Positions 1-8,678 are shown, numbered from the stretch's first letter. The stretch is 64,000 bases of DNA from Niastella sp. OAS944 (GCA_024809215.1 JANUBW010000001.1:310001-374000), one strand, 5' to 3'. Numbers and translations are program-made. The notes: a model not told the origin generated them from the letters alone.

Positions 1-207
1 TTTTGAATTTTGGTGTCACATTGTCGGTCGAAGTTTTCCATCACCATTTTCAAAAAACGGCAAAAACAGGTGTTTGCAATTTTGTTACACAGTGTACTTA
101 CGAGCAGAAATTACTTTCTATCTGATCGTATTTTTCGGGTGAAGGCTGATCAATTTTTGACTGGAGTTGGCGATAAAAAATTAACGAAAATGATGCCTCA
201 GAATAAT

Positions 208-215
208 TACATTTG
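208..215 (+). promoter_or_regulatory. Putative -7 promoter element for the HMA gene
   Basis: TACATTTG matches the Bacteroidota -7 consensus TAnnTTTG exactly and lies 14 bases before the ATG at 230. I see no good -33 TTTG at the expected 19-21-base spacing, so the call rests on one element. Nothing else is supported in bases 1-207. Confidence 0.35.
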
Positions 216-229
216 AGAAAACAAGTGGT

Positions 230-586
230 ATGAAGAAATTACTTTTCCTGTTATTTGCGGTTATTGGAATTACCACCTTCGCCTCTGCACAGGCTCAAAA
301 AGGGGTTAAAACCGTTACCATTCAAACCCCAACCGTACAATGCGAAAGTTGCAAAAAACGCATTGAAGAGTACCTGAAGCGCGAAGATGGAGTTCAAAAA
401 TCGAACGTAGATTTTAAGAAGCATGTTACTAAAGTTACCTATGTTGCCGAGCGTACAAACGTGGAAAATATTAAGACAGCAATCGCCAACGCGGGGTATG
501 ATGCTGACGATGTAAAGGCAGATGATGAGGCATATAAAAAACTGCCCAAGTGCTGCAAAAAGACAGAAGATGGTGGCGGAAATTAG
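230..586 (+). CDS. Secreted heavy-metal-associated (HMA) domain protein
   Basis: This 118-residue protein starts with a signal peptide (about residues 1-21, ending ASAQ), so the mature protein is probably periplasmic. The rest is one HMA fold of the copper-chaperone/MerP type, with the metal-binding CxxC at C38-E-S-C41 in the typical 'VQCESCKKRIE' setting. A Lys/Cys-rich tail (KCCKK) follows, which could add metal ligands. HMA proteins carry Cu(I) or other soft metals, or act as scaffolds derived from that fold. No copper ATPase or metal regulator is nearby, so the metal is unknown. The ATG is the first in frame after a TAnnTTTG element, and a strong terminator follows, so it is probably monocistronic. 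Confidence 0.8.
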   Translation: MKKLLFLLFAVIGITTFASAQAQKGVKTVTIQTPTVQCESCKKRIEEYLKREDGVQKSNVDFKKHVTKVTYVAERTNVENIKTAIANAGYDADDVKADDEAYKKLPKCCKKTEDGGGN

Positions 587-610
587 TTCTTATTATTAAT
601 AATTGCATAT

Positions 611-641
611 AAAAAAATCCCGCCAAAAGCGGGATTTTTTT
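611..641. terminator. Bidirectional rho-independent terminator
   Basis: An A-run, the stem ATCCCGC/GCGGGAT and a T-run form a symmetrical hairpin. It lies between the HMA gene and the converging pyrE and can serve both strands. Confidence 0.85.
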
Positions 642-654
642 ATAAATATGATTC

Positions 655-690
655 AGGTTAACGAGTTGACGAGTTAACTAGTTAAGTGGT
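655..690. repeat. Degenerate 8-bp word repeat (GTTRACKA type)
   Basis: Four near-copies of an 8-bp word (GTTAACGA, GTTGACGA, GTTAACTA, GTTAAGT) sit in the spacer before the pyrE stop. The same word family recurs near 12.34, 12.44, 12.69 and 24.11 kb. Confidence 0.7.
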
Positions 691-696
691 CATTTT

Positions 697-1338
697 TTAG
701 CTTTTTAACCCGGTCCAATTAGAAGGATCCTTACGCCATTCCATTAAAATTTCCTGTTGATCGGCAGAAACTATTCCTTTTTCAACAGCCAGTTCAATAA
801 GACTTCCGTAGTTGGTAAGTGAAATAAATGGCACCCCGGCCTTGGCAAAATTCTCGGTTGCCACCGAAAAACCGTAGGTAAAAATCGACACCATTCCCAG
901 CACTTCCAGTCCGGCAGCCTTCACAACATCCACCACTTGCAGACTACTTTTTCCGGTTGAGATCAGATCTTCGATGATCACCACTTTTTGTTTGGCCTCA
1001 TAATACCCTTCAATTTGATTGCCCAAACCGTGCTCTTTTGGTTTTGGGCGCACATATATATAAGGTAGTTTCAGCTGGTCGGCGGCCATGGCTCCCCAGG
1101 GAATTCCTGCAGTTGCCACGCCGGCAAGCAGTTCCGCTTCGGGAAAATCCTGGAAGATCACATTACACATTTCCGACTTTATGAAATCGCGAATAAAGGG
1201 AAATGACAACACCCGGCGGTTATCGCAATAGATGGGGCTCTTCCATCCCGATGCCCAGGTAAAGGGTTGCGATGGATTTAATTTAATAGCATTACTTTGT
1301 AATAACTTTTCGGCTACAGCCTTTTCGTTCGAAGACAT
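697..1338 (-). CDS. pyrE: Orotate phosphoribosyltransferase
   Basis: This cytosolic enzyme makes orotidine 5'-phosphate from orotate and PRPP in pyrimidine synthesis. At 213 residues it is the usual length. The type I PRTase PRPP-binding motif is clear (VVIIEDLISTGKSS, about residues 118-131), and the N-terminal 'SGWKSPIYCDNR' is typical of bacterial OPRTs. pyrB and pyrR lie 2-3 kb further right on the same strand, with coaD and a thioesterase between, so this is a loose pyrimidine neighbourhood rather than one operon. A divergent Nudix gene starts about 60 bases from the pyrE start. Confidence 0.93.
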   Translation of the reverse strand: MSSNEKAVAEKLLQSNAIKLNPSQPFTWASGWKSPIYCDNRRVLSFPFIRDFIKSEMCNVIFQDFPEAELLAGVATAGIPWGAMAADQLKLPYIYVRPKPKEHGLGNQIEGYYEAKQKVVIIEDLISTGKSSLQVVDVVKAAGLEVLGMVSIFTYGFSVATENFAKAGVPFISLTNYGSLIELAVEKGIVSADQQEILMEWRKDPSNWTGLKS

Positions 1339-1400
1339 ATTATTGATTAAGTTATTTGCGGCGAAATTGACCTTTGATACCTGAAAACTGAAAATAAGTT

Positions 1401-2024
1401 ATGCACATAAAGATATACTTTAACGAGAAACCATTGTTCCTTACCGACTCAATTACTCCCGAAATTGAACCTTTCGCCCATCACGATGATGCGGTTTTGA
1501 TAGATGAATTTTCGCATGGCGGCATCAATTCCATGATACATGAAATGCGACAGGAGAAAGTACATGCCGGTATTTACCTGCATAATAATGTGGAAGAACT
1601 CCAAAAAGCATTCTGGAAAAAGTTTATTTTGATAAAAGCAGGTGGTGGCCTGGTAAAAAACGAAGCGAATGAGCTGTTGTTTATCTTCAGACGGGGTAAA
1701 TGGGACCTGCCAAAAGGAAAACTCGACGATGGAGAGACCATTGAAGAATGCGCGGTGCGGGAAATTCAGGAAGAAACTGGTTTACAGCAAGTTGAACTAA
1801 AAAAACACCTGGTTACCACCTGGCATACGTACGATGATAGCGGGCATCATATACTAAAAGAAACGGCCTGGTACCTGCTTTCCGCATCTAAAAACCAGGC
1901 TTTAACGCCCCAAACCGTTGAGCAGATCACAAAAATTGAATGGGGTTCGCCAGATAATATTGAAAAGTATACTTCTAACACTTTTGGTGCCATCCATGAT
2001 GTATTAAAGGCAGCAGGTTATTAA
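1401..2024 (+). CDS. Nudix hydrolase
   Basis: This 207-residue protein has a C-terminal Nudix domain. The Nudix box runs from about G106 (GKLDDGETIEE...) to the REIQEETGL helix near residue 128, with the metal-binding REx2EE present. The first 70 or so residues form an extra N-terminal module that is usual in Bacteroidota homologues. Family members hydrolyse nucleoside diphosphates linked to another group; 'WDLPKGKLDDGE' recalls MutT/diadenosine-polyphosphate-type enzymes, but the substrate cannot be assigned. It overlaps the converging thioesterase gene by four bases (2021-2024). Confidence 0.85.
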   Translation: MHIKIYFNEKPLFLTDSITPEIEPFAHHDDAVLIDEFSHGGINSMIHEMRQEKVHAGIYLHNNVEELQKAFWKKFILIKAGGGLVKNEANELLFIFRRGKWDLPKGKLDDGETIEECAVREIQEETGLQQVELKKHLVTTWHTYDDSGHHILKETAWYLLSASKNQALTPQTVEQITKIEWGSPDNIEKYTSNTFGAIHDVLKAAGY

Positions 2025-2449
2025 CTAAGCTTTTTCAGAATAGCTACAGTTAAACGACTGACACACACCAGCTTATCGCGCTCGTCGTGGATCTTTATGT
2101 CCCAAACATGGGTAGATGCGCCGAGGTGTAAGGGGGTGGCTATGCCTGTAACATGCCCCTCGCGTACCCCGCGAACATGGTTGGCATTGATCTCAAGCCC
2201 AACACAAATGAATTTTTCGGGGTCAATTACCAGTGCAGAAGCTACACTGCCCAGGGTTTCGGCCAGTACACAGGAGGCGCCGCCATGTAACAGGCCATAG
2301 GGCTGGCGGGTGCGGGCATCGACCGGCATGCTTGCTTTAATAAAATCGGCCCCCACTTCGGTGAAAGCAATACCAATATGTTCACCCATGGTTTCCTTTC
2401 CCAGGTGAATAATTTCCTGCAAAAGCAGGTCTTTTTTATGCCAGATCAT
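2021..2449 (-). CDS. Hotdog-fold thioesterase (PaaI/MenI-like)
   Basis: This 142-residue protein belongs to the hotdog thioesterase superfamily. The central signature 'YGLLHGGASCVLAETLGSVAS' (about residues 51-71) matches the PaaI/YdiI/MenI group, which cleaves aromatic or acyl-CoA thioesters; the HGG loop and a helix-borne Glu are the expected active-site elements. Likely substrates are acyl- or hydroxynaphthoyl-CoA. Bacteroidota use menaquinone, so a MenI role is possible, but no men gene is nearby. It is followed by coaD on the same strand, 30 bases further right. Confidence 0.8.
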   Translation of the reverse strand: MIWHKKDLLLQEIIHLGKETMGEHIGIAFTEVGADFIKASMPVDARTRQPYGLLHGGASCVLAETLGSVASALVIDPEKFICVGLEINANHVRGVREGHVTGIATPLHLGASTHVWDIKIHDERDKLVCVSRLTVAILKKLS

Positions 2450-2479
2450 ATGGTTAATGTGATAATTGGCTAATTGGTA

Positions 2480-2944
2480 TTAGATATCTTTTGCTACCGC
2501 ATCGGGTAAGAACTGCCGGGCATTACCGCCATTGCGTATCACATCTCTTACCAGGGTTGATGCCACTGAAGTGTATTGGGGTAAACAGGTAAGAAATACA
2601 GTCTCAATATCCTTATCCAGGCTGCGGTTCATATCGGCAATGGCCTTTTCGTATTCAAAATCATTTACATATCGAATACCCCGCACTATAAAATTAGCGC
2701 CTACCTTACGGCAGCATTCCACGGTAAGCCCTTCATATACCACTACGCTAACCTTTGGGTTATCGCCGAATATTTCCCGTATCCATTTCATTCGCTGTTC
2801 TTCAGAGAACATAGCCAATTTGTTTGCATTGCGGCCGATACCAATAACCAGTTTATCAAATACAGGAAGCGCTCGATGAATGATATCGAGATGACCTATA
2901 GTAATAGGATCGAAGGTACCGGGGAATAGGGCGATACGTTGCAT
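2480..2944 (-). CDS. coaD: Phosphopantetheine adenylyltransferase
   Basis: CoaD transfers AMP from ATP to 4'-phosphopantetheine, the penultimate step of CoA synthesis. The 154-residue length is normal. The nucleotidyltransferase motif TxxH is present as 'GTFDPITIGH' (H18), with 'RGIRYVNDFEYE' in the middle and 'TSVASTLVRDVIRNGG' near the end, the CoaD equivalent of the ISSTxVR motif. It is cytosolic and probably co-transcribed with the thioesterase downstream. Confidence 0.93.
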   Translation of the reverse strand: MQRIALFPGTFDPITIGHLDIIHRALPVFDKLVIGIGRNANKLAMFSEEQRMKWIREIFGDNPKVSVVVYEGLTVECCRKVGANFIVRGIRYVNDFEYEKAIADMNRSLDKDIETVFLTCLPQYTSVASTLVRDVIRNGGNARQFLPDAVAKDI

Positions 2945-3000
2945 GAGTAAAGATTAATATGAATAAAGAGGACAGTATTCGGTTTCAAGAAACTGTTTCA

Positions 3001-3116
3001 AGTTACATGTTACAGGTACCAGTTACCGGGCCTCCAGTTGCCGGGCAAAAAATTTCGAGAGTCCGATTACTAGCAAACTGTTCGACGTTCAAGGCCTGGT
3101 AACAGGGAACCGGAAA
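3001..3116. repeat. Inverted degenerate word-repeat element
   Basis: The left arm (3001-3046) consists of related words such as GTTACAG, GTACCAG, TTACCGG and GTTGCCGG. The right arm (3095-3117) carries the inverse words (CCTGGTAAC, GGAACCGG). It fills the space between the pyrB stop and the coaD start. The same words recur at 27.44-27.53 kb. Confidence 0.65.
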
Positions 3117-4049
3117 CTAATTCATTTCCCGTCCACCAGACAGCAGGTACAATGCGGCCATACGTACAGCTACTCCATTTTCTACCTGGTTCAAAATGAT
3201 ACTCTGGTTGCTGTCGGCAGCATCACTATCCAGTTCCACACCTCTATTGATGGGGCCGGGGTGCATGATCACTATCTTTTTGTTCAGGCTATCGAGTAAC
3301 CGCTTGTTTATGCCGTAAGCCAGGCTGTATTCGCGCAGGGAAGAGAACAATACCTGGTTCTGACGCTCCAGCTGAATGCGCAGAACATTGGCTACATCGC
3401 ACCACTCCAGGGCCTTTTTCAGGTTGTATTCAACCCTGATATCGAAAGCCTCCTGCATGTACTTGGGAATAAGTGTTGGCGGACCGGCCACTGTTACCTC
3501 TGCACCCATTTTTTTGAGCAGGTAAATATTGCTCATGGCCACCCGCGAGTGCATAACATCGCCAATGATGGCCACTTTGAGGCCTTCGAGGCGTCCCAGC
3601 TTCTCGCGCATAGAAAAAGCATCGAGCAAACCCTGGGTGGGGTGCTCATTTATGCCGTCGCCCGCGTTTACGATGGCTGCCGGAATATGTTTTGCCAGAA
3701 AGTGTGGGGCGCCGCTGGCACTGTGCCGCATAACCACCATATCTACCTTCATTGACAAAATATTATTCACGGTATCCAGCAGGGTTTCACCCTTTGAAAC
3801 AGAGGAGGCACTGGCCGTAAAATTGATGGAATCTGCGCTCAGCCGCTTTTCAGCAAGCTCAAAAGAGATCCTTGTACGGGTTGAATTCTCAAAAAACAAA
3901 TTCACGATCGTCACATCCCGTAAGGAAGGAACCTTCTTAATAGGACGTTGTAAAACTTCCTTGAATTGGGTCGCAGTATCTAATATGATCTGAATGTCCT
4001 GACGGGTAAGATCCCGTATACCGAGCAGATGTTTAACTGAAAGTTGCAT
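3117..4049 (-). CDS. pyrB: Aspartate carbamoyltransferase catalytic subunit
   Basis: PyrB condenses carbamoyl phosphate and aspartate to carbamoyl aspartate, the first committed pyrimidine step. The 310-residue length is normal. The carbamoyl-phosphate loop is seen as 'FFENSTRTRISFE' (about residues 52-64), followed by 'HPTQGLLDAFS' and the C-terminal aspartate-binding 'HPGPINRGVE'. No pyrI regulatory subunit is present. It follows pyrR on the same strand after 73 bases, the classic pyrR-pyrB order. The upstream sequence on its strand contains TAATTTCGC, one base off a TAnnTTTG element. Confidence 0.95.
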   Translation of the reverse strand: MQLSVKHLLGIRDLTRQDIQIILDTATQFKEVLQRPIKKVPSLRDVTIVNLFFENSTRTRISFELAEKRLSADSINFTASASSVSKGETLLDTVNNILSMKVDMVVMRHSASGAPHFLAKHIPAAIVNAGDGINEHPTQGLLDAFSMREKLGRLEGLKVAIIGDVMHSRVAMSNIYLLKKMGAEVTVAGPPTLIPKYMQEAFDIRVEYNLKKALEWCDVANVLRIQLERQNQVLFSSLREYSLAYGINKRLLDSLNKKIVIMHPGPINRGVELDSDAADSNQSIILNQVENGVAVRMAALYLLSGGREMN

Positions 4050-4122
4050 TTCAAGCAGCGAAATTAAGGGAAAAATAAATTAGTTGCTTGTTTCTGGTTT
4101 ACAGGTCCAAATCAGTCCTTTT

Positions 4123-4644
4123 TTATAGTAGAACTACTTCTTCCTTTCCATCACGTTCCTTCCAGAAAACTTTTACTTTTTGAGACACAATGGAATCGAT
4201 GGAACGGCCGGTATAATCGGGTTGAATAGGCAATTGCCGGCTAAAACGGCGGTCGATCAACACGCAAAGTTCGACCTTGGCGGGGCGCCCAAAATCTAAC
4301 AGGGCGTCTAACGCAGCACGAATGGTGCGGCCGGTGTACAATACGTCATCTATCAGGACCACATTTTTATTTTCAACACTAAAGGGTATATCGGTATGGT
4401 TGGGCACATGGATCTGGTTGCGCACATCATCGCGATAAAAAGTAATATCCAGCTTGCCATATTGCACCTTTTCGGGCGAAACCAGCTGGCGTATTACCTG
4501 TATCATTTGGTCGCTTACAAAAATGCCCCTTGGCTGAATGCCAATAAAAACCGTGTTTTCGAGATCAATATTATTCTCCAGAACCTGGTGACTAAGCCGC
4601 CGGATTATAATTGCCAGTTGCTGTTCATTTAAAATCGTCTTCAA
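4123..4644 (-). CDS. pyrR: PyrR bifunctional regulator/uracil phosphoribosyltransferase
   Basis: This 173-residue protein is a type I PRTase of the PyrR family. The PRPP-binding loop 'VVLIDDVLYTGRTIRAALDAL' lies near residues 94-114, and 'DITFYRDD' and 'GIQPRGIF' are PyrR hallmarks. In Firmicutes PyrR binds UMP and an attenuator in pyr mRNA; in other phyla it may act only as an UPRTase. Only 52 bases separate it from the upstream DUF2752 gene, and they hold one small hairpin (4675-4691) but no antiterminator/terminator pair that I can make out. RNA-based pyr control is therefore not demonstrated here. It is probably co-transcribed with pyrB. Confidence 0.92.
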   Translation of the reverse strand: MKTILNEQQLAIIIRRLSHQVLENNIDLENTVFIGIQPRGIFVSDQMIQVIRQLVSPEKVQYGKLDITFYRDDVRNQIHVPNHTDIPFSVENKNVVLIDDVLYTGRTIRAALDALLDFGRPAKVELCVLIDRRFSRQLPIQPDYTGRSIDSIVSQKVKVFWKERDGKEEVVLL

Positions 4645-4674
4645 GGAAAATAGTTTGATAATAAAAACGCAAAT

Positions 4675-4691
4675 TAGGGGATTTTCCCCTA
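4675..4691 (-). terminator. Small hairpin between the DUF2752 gene and pyrR
   Basis: TAGGGGA-TTT-TCCCCTA is a perfect 7-bp stem with a 3-base loop, six bases after the DUF2752 stop on the minus strand. A short T-run follows a little later on that strand. It is a weak terminator or an attenuator ahead of pyrR. Confidence 0.45.
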
Positions 4692-4696
4692 GCCTC

Positions 4697-5026
4697 CTAG
4701 CACTCAGCCATGGCTACCCTCCTTTTTTGTAACGCTTTAAAGATCCTGAATTCCTTTAAACCCCACTGCGCCCAAACAATGCCAACCATGGGCAACGCTA
4801 AAAACGACATCATATTATAAGCATAAGCCTCTTCCCAGTCGAAGTGAATAAGATGCATACAGCCCCGGGTTAACCCACAGGCCGGGCAATCGCGATCCAA
4901 CAATAATTTCGACAAACAAACCGATTCGCCCCCATCGAAAAACCCGGCCGGTAATAACAATAATAAGATGGGTGTGGCTATGATCAATATCAGTTTACCA
5001 ACTGTATAATAATATCTGAAGTTCAT
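4697..5026 (-). CDS. DUF2752 membrane protein
   Basis: This 109-residue protein has a hydrophobic N-terminal segment (about residues 10-28) and a second one near residues 75-90. Between them is the DUF2752 signature 'CPACGLTRGCMHLIHFDWEEAYAYN' (about residues 44-68), with its CxxCGxTR core. The biochemical role of the family is unknown. It lies 60 bases downstream of a TM2-domain gene, a pairing seen often in Bacteroidota, so the two probably share a transcript and a membrane-related task. Confidence 0.85.
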   Translation of the reverse strand: MNFRYYYTVGKLILIIATPILLLLLPAGFFDGGESVCLSKLLLDRDCPACGLTRGCMHLIHFDWEEAYAYNMMSFLALPMVGIVWAQWGLKEFRIFKALQKRRVAMAEC

Positions 5027-5086
5027 GGCTAATAAATTTAAAAGGTTCCGATGCCAGCATCGAAACCTCGTGAATCATTTAATGAT

Positions 5087-5578
5087 CTAGAATGTAACAT
5101 CGTACTCGGCATCTTTAGGTTTAAGATCGCCCAACAGAATGCGAACAAAATCGATAAGGGCCCAAACACCACAACCACCTAAAGTAAAGATCTGAACAAT
5201 GCCCTGCCAGGTATACCCCAAATAAAAACGATGAATACCAATACCACCTAAAAAGAAACAAAGAATAGCGGCAATAATTTGAGACTTCTCACCAGCAGCA
5301 GGGTTGGCAATAGTTTTTGAAGCAATCTTTTTACCGAATAATTTTAAAGCAACCTTTTCTTTAAAGGTTAGTTTGCTTCCTTTAAGATCTTCTGCAATAA
5401 CTTTTAATTCCTTGTATGATACTTTACCATCAGCAGCAGCATTATTATATGCCTGCGTAGCCTGTTGCATTTTTGTTGGCGCTTCAGACGTGTTACCAGC
5501 GGGAATGGCAGCAGAAAATAGTACAAAGGAAATTGCGAGCACAGCAAGTACTGTGAATGTTTTTAAACATTTCTTCAT
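5087..5578 (-). CDS. Secreted TM2-domain membrane protein
   Basis: The chosen start (MKKCLKTF..., ATG at 5578) puts a clean signal peptide or signal anchor at residues 1-23; an in-frame ATG at 5599 would add seven unconvincing residues. The protein is 163 residues. A Lys-rich linker follows, then a TM2 domain in the last 60 residues: two membrane helices joined by the loop 'GGIGIHRFYLGYTWQGI', with the conserved G-x-H-R-F-Y-L-G motif. TM2 proteins are widespread but poorly understood. It is probably co-transcribed with the DUF2752 gene. Confidence 0.82.
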   Translation of the reverse strand: MKKCLKTFTVLAVLAISFVLFSAAIPAGNTSEAPTKMQQATQAYNNAAADGKVSYKELKVIAEDLKGSKLTFKEKVALKLFGKKIASKTIANPAAGEKSQIIAAILCFFLGGIGIHRFYLGYTWQGIVQIFTLGGCGVWALIDFVRILLGDLKPKDAEYDVTF

Positions 5579-5999
5579 GATTAACTGAGTTTTCAACAAA
5601 GTAAATCCTGATGCAGATCATAGAAGATGGCAAGCGTTATGAATTGCGCTTTTTGCCGACTGAAGTGACAAAACAGATAGAAGAGATAATATAACTGCAC
5701 GATATTTTTACCCAAATACCATCATAACTATACAGCACGATTGTGTACTCTTAGTGTATAAGTAATGCATCATACATATACTTGTATATGCATGTAGTCA
5801 TAAAGTTGCTGTTATAACTATCATGAGTTATTATGTACGCATAACGCTTAGCTTGAAGTATTGTTGAGAATGATCAACAAAAAAAATGATACTTATCTAC
5901 ACAATAATATTTTACTGCACATTACTTTTTTTTTAACTTTTTGACACTACTTTTACGCCCGTTAAAAATCACTATAACACCTGGTAAAAAACTAAAACA
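5579..5999. other. AT-rich intergenic region with small palindromes
   Basis: About 420 bases separate divergent genes. I see no protein gene. The region is AT-rich and holds a perfect palindrome CATATAC-TT-GTATATG (5775-5790), flanked by ATGCAT motifs. TACTTTTA (5948-5955) is one base off the TAnnTTTG element and is a candidate promoter for the gene at 6000. Confidence 0.4.
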
Positions 6000-6548
6000 A
6001 TGAAAAAGGTTTTATTTGCTGCTTTCTTACTTGTTAGCTCCAACGCAATTTTTGCTCAAGTTAACAAAGGCCAATTTTTGGTTGGTGGTAATGCTGGATT
6101 CAATTCTTCCAAGAGAGGAGATGAAAAGCTTACTTCATTTTGGGTAAGCCCTAATGCCGGTTATTTCTTTATCGACAAACTGGCTGGCGGTTTACGTTTA
6201 AATTTCACCAGCGACAAAGCAAAAGGCGCTGAAGATGCTTACACTTCATTTGGCATAGCTCCTTTCGTACGTTACTATTTCCTGGATGCGGCTCAAAAAG
6301 TAAACGTTTTTGCTGACGCTTCTTACGGCTTCGACAAAGAAGGCGGAGATAAAAAAGAAAGCGGTAACCAGTATACAATTTCGGCAGGCCCTGCAATATT
6401 TCTTTCTCCAAACACAGCACTGGAATTTGCTTTGTTTTACAACTCTAAAGGCGGCGATTTGCATGAAAATATTGCTGGTGACAGACGGAACACTTTCGGC
6501 CTTAACATTGGTTTCCAAATCCACCTCGGTGGCGGCGGAAAGAAATAA
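6000..6548 (+). CDS. Outer-membrane beta-barrel protein
   Basis: This 182-residue protein has a signal peptide (residues 1-19, ending IFAQ). The mature part alternates hydrophobic and polar residues, with repeated glycine and aromatic pairs ('GGLRLNFTSDK', 'FVRYYFL', 'SYGFDKEGG', 'FGLNIGFQIHLGG'), as expected for an eight-strand OmpW/OmpX-type barrel. The last strand ends FQIHLGGGGKK instead of the usual terminal aromatic, with a short basic tail. The ligand and function are unknown. It is a single gene with its own terminator; the ATG at 6000 directly precedes the signal peptide. Confidence 0.78.
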   Translation: MKKVLFAAFLLVSSNAIFAQVNKGQFLVGGNAGFNSSKRGDEKLTSFWVSPNAGYFFIDKLAGGLRLNFTSDKAKGAEDAYTSFGIAPFVRYYFLDAAQKVNVFADASYGFDKEGGDKKESGNQYTISAGPAIFLSPNTALEFALFYNSKGGDLHENIAGDRRNTFGLNIGFQIHLGGGGKK

Positions 6549-6567
6549 GCTTATTTCAATCTTCAAT

Positions 6568-6600
6568 AAAAAAGCCCTGACTATTAGTCGGGGCTTTTTA
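6568..6600 (+). terminator. Rho-independent terminator
   Basis: AAAAAAGCCC and GGGCTTTTT flank an inner GACTA/TAGTC stem, 20 bases after the barrel gene. It is symmetrical enough to stop the converging pruA transcript as well. Confidence 0.85.
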
Positions 6601-6639
6601 GTTTATTATAACTGTGAACCAAAAACTAATAACTGAAAA

Positions 6640-8271
6640 CTACTCTTCACCCATGAATGGATAACGATAATCAACAGGAGCGTTGAACGTTTCCTTTACA
6701 GTTCTTGCACTCAACCAGCGATACAGGTTTAAAATTGAACCTGCTTTATCATTGGTACCACTTGCACGAGCGCCGCCAAAAGGTTGTTGCCCAACAACTG
6801 CACCGGTTGGTTTATCATTGATATAAAAGTTACCGGCAGCATGACGCAGTTTTACCGTTGCCAGTTCAACCGCACTTCTATCCTGCGCTATAATTGATCC
6901 TGTAAGCGCATAAGGCGATGTTTTATTCACCAGCTCCAATGTATCTTCAAACTTATCGGCATTGTATACATACACCGTTAATACAGGCCCAAAGATCTCT
7001 TCGCACATGGTAACATACATGGGATCTTTTGCTTCGATTACTGTAGGTTGAATAAAGTAACCTTCTTTTTTATCGCATTTGCCACCTGCCCAAAGAACTG
7101 CTTTGTGATCGTTGCGGGCATTTTCAATATACGATTCAATTTTATCGAAGCTCTTTTCATCAATAACGGCATTAATGAAGTTTTTGAAGTTCTCAACAGT
7201 GCCCATTGAAAAGCTTTCAATACCGGCAATCAGCTTCTTCTTCACTTCTTCTGCCATGTTAGATGGAATATAAGCGCGTGATGCAGCAGAACATTTCTGT
7301 CCCTGAAATTCAAAAGCGCCGCGTAATAATGCTGTTACCAGCAGATCGGGGTCGGCACTTTTATGCGCCAGCACAAAATCTTTACCACCCGTTTCCCCTA
7401 CTATACGTGGATACGATTTGTATGTATTTGTGTTCTTACCAATGGTTTCCCACATTTTATTGAACACACCGGTTGAGCCCGTAAAGTGCACACCTGCAAA
7501 ATCGGGATGACTGAAACATACTTCACCTAACGTGGGTCCATCAACGTAAATAAGATTTATAACACCATCGGGTAAACCCGCTTCTTTTAAAATGCGCATG
7601 AACATTTGCGCAGAGTATACCTGCGTATGCGCCGGTTTCCAAACCACTACATTACCACACATAGCCGCCGATGTAGGCAGGTTACCGCCAATAGCAGTAA
7701 AGTTGAAAGGGGTAACAGCCAGCACAAAACCTTCGAGCGGGCGGTACTCCAATCTGTTATGCATACCGGCACCGCTTATTGGTTGCTGACGGTATATTTC
7801 GCTAAGGAAGTGAACATTGAAACGCAGGAAATCAATAAGCTCGCAGGCGCTGTCTATTTCAGCCTGGTAAGCGTTCTTACTTTGGCCTAACATAGTAGTA
7901 CCGTTCATATACGGGCGGTACTTGGTAGCAATAAGATCAGCTGCTTTTAAAAAGATGTGAGCGCGGCTTTCCCAACTCATGGCAGCCCAGCTTTCGCGAG
8001 CGGCCAGGGCTGCTTCAATAGCCTGCTTTACATGTTTTTCTTCACCGATATGATAATGCCCCAGCACGTGTTTTATTTCATGCGGCGGGTGCATGGTTCC
8101 CTTTTTATTGGTACGTACTTCGAGCCCGCCAATGTACATAGGCACATCAGCCTTTTCGCTTTTTAAAAGAGCCAGTACTTCCTTAAGCCGCTTTTTTTCG
8201 GGTGAACCGGGAGCGTATGATAAAACAGGTTCGTTTGCCGGCAGCGGATAGTGAAAATAGCCGAATTCCAT
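6640..8271 (-). CDS. pruA: 1-pyrroline-5-carboxylate dehydrogenase
   Basis: This 543-residue aldehyde dehydrogenase oxidises glutamate semialdehyde/P5C to glutamate with NAD+, the second step of proline breakdown. The length and the N-terminal 'EPVLSYAPGSPEKKRL' fit the stand-alone P5CDH type (ALDH4-like). The catalytic general base lies in 'VGETGGKDFVLAH', and the nucleophilic Cys in 'FQGQKCSAASRAYIP'. 'NDKPTGAVVGQQPFGGARASGTNDKAG' is the oligomerisation/cofactor region typical of this subfamily. No proline dehydrogenase is adjacent. On its strand, TACCTTCGC just upstream is close to a -7 element. Confidence 0.93.
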   Translation of the reverse strand: MEFGYFHYPLPANEPVLSYAPGSPEKKRLKEVLALLKSEKADVPMYIGGLEVRTNKKGTMHPPHEIKHVLGHYHIGEEKHVKQAIEAALAARESWAAMSWESRAHIFLKAADLIATKYRPYMNGTTMLGQSKNAYQAEIDSACELIDFLRFNVHFLSEIYRQQPISGAGMHNRLEYRPLEGFVLAVTPFNFTAIGGNLPTSAAMCGNVVVWKPAHTQVYSAQMFMRILKEAGLPDGVINLIYVDGPTLGEVCFSHPDFAGVHFTGSTGVFNKMWETIGKNTNTYKSYPRIVGETGGKDFVLAHKSADPDLLVTALLRGAFEFQGQKCSAASRAYIPSNMAEEVKKKLIAGIESFSMGTVENFKNFINAVIDEKSFDKIESYIENARNDHKAVLWAGGKCDKKEGYFIQPTVIEAKDPMYVTMCEEIFGPVLTVYVYNADKFEDTLELVNKTSPYALTGSIIAQDRSAVELATVKLRHAAGNFYINDKPTGAVVGQQPFGGARASGTNDKAGSILNLYRWLSARTVKETFNAPVDYRYPFMGEE

Positions 8272-8357
8272 AATGCATGTGTTTTTGAGGTTGCGAAGGT
8301 AGTATTTAGCTCATTTATATAAATAACAAAAAGGGTATCAATCCCGATATGAGGAAT

Positions 8358-8469
8358 AGTTGCAGGTTTCAGGTTCCAGGTTTCGGGGCTTGAAAATCGG
8401 AACGCCCGCAATTATTTCGGCAATCCGCAATAATCGCCCTGCAACCTGTAACCTGCAACTTGTAACCTA
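8358..8469. repeat. Inverted degenerate word-repeat element
   Basis: The left arm (8358-8388) is built of GCAGGTTTC/AGGTTCC/AGGTTTC words. The right arm (8438-8469) is built of GCAACCT/GTAACCT/GCAACTT/GTAACCT, the inverse words. It sits between divergent genes. Confidence 0.7.
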
Positions 8470-8567
8470 AATTGCCCCACTAACAATCAAAATACTGACA
8501 AACAAAATATTATAAAGTAGGATAAAAACCAGGCTGTGCTTTTATCCACAGGGTGCGCACATACCGG

Positions 8568-8596
8568 TTTTTGTATGGGGCAATAAATTAAATTTG
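8568..8596 (+). promoter_or_regulatory. Candidate promoter of the envelope operon
   Basis: TTTTTG (8568-8573) and a perfect TAAATTTG (8589-8596) are separated by 15 bases, shorter than the usual 19-21. The -7 element lies 82 bases before the ATG at 8679. Confidence 0.4.
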
Positions 8597-8678
8597 GAAA
8601 CATTTACCCTCAAAACGCAACCGTTAATCAGTGATCATCTCCGGAAAATCAAAACTAACCGATAGCAACAGGTATCAT

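Noticed and set aside
1-229. 68-codon frame at the left edge
   Set aside because: No family features, no start signal, and the codon pattern resembles non-coding AT-rich DNA.
4645-4696. PyrR-controlled attenuator before pyrR
   Set aside because: Only one small hairpin fits in 52 bases; no competing antiterminator or PyrR binding loop could be made out.
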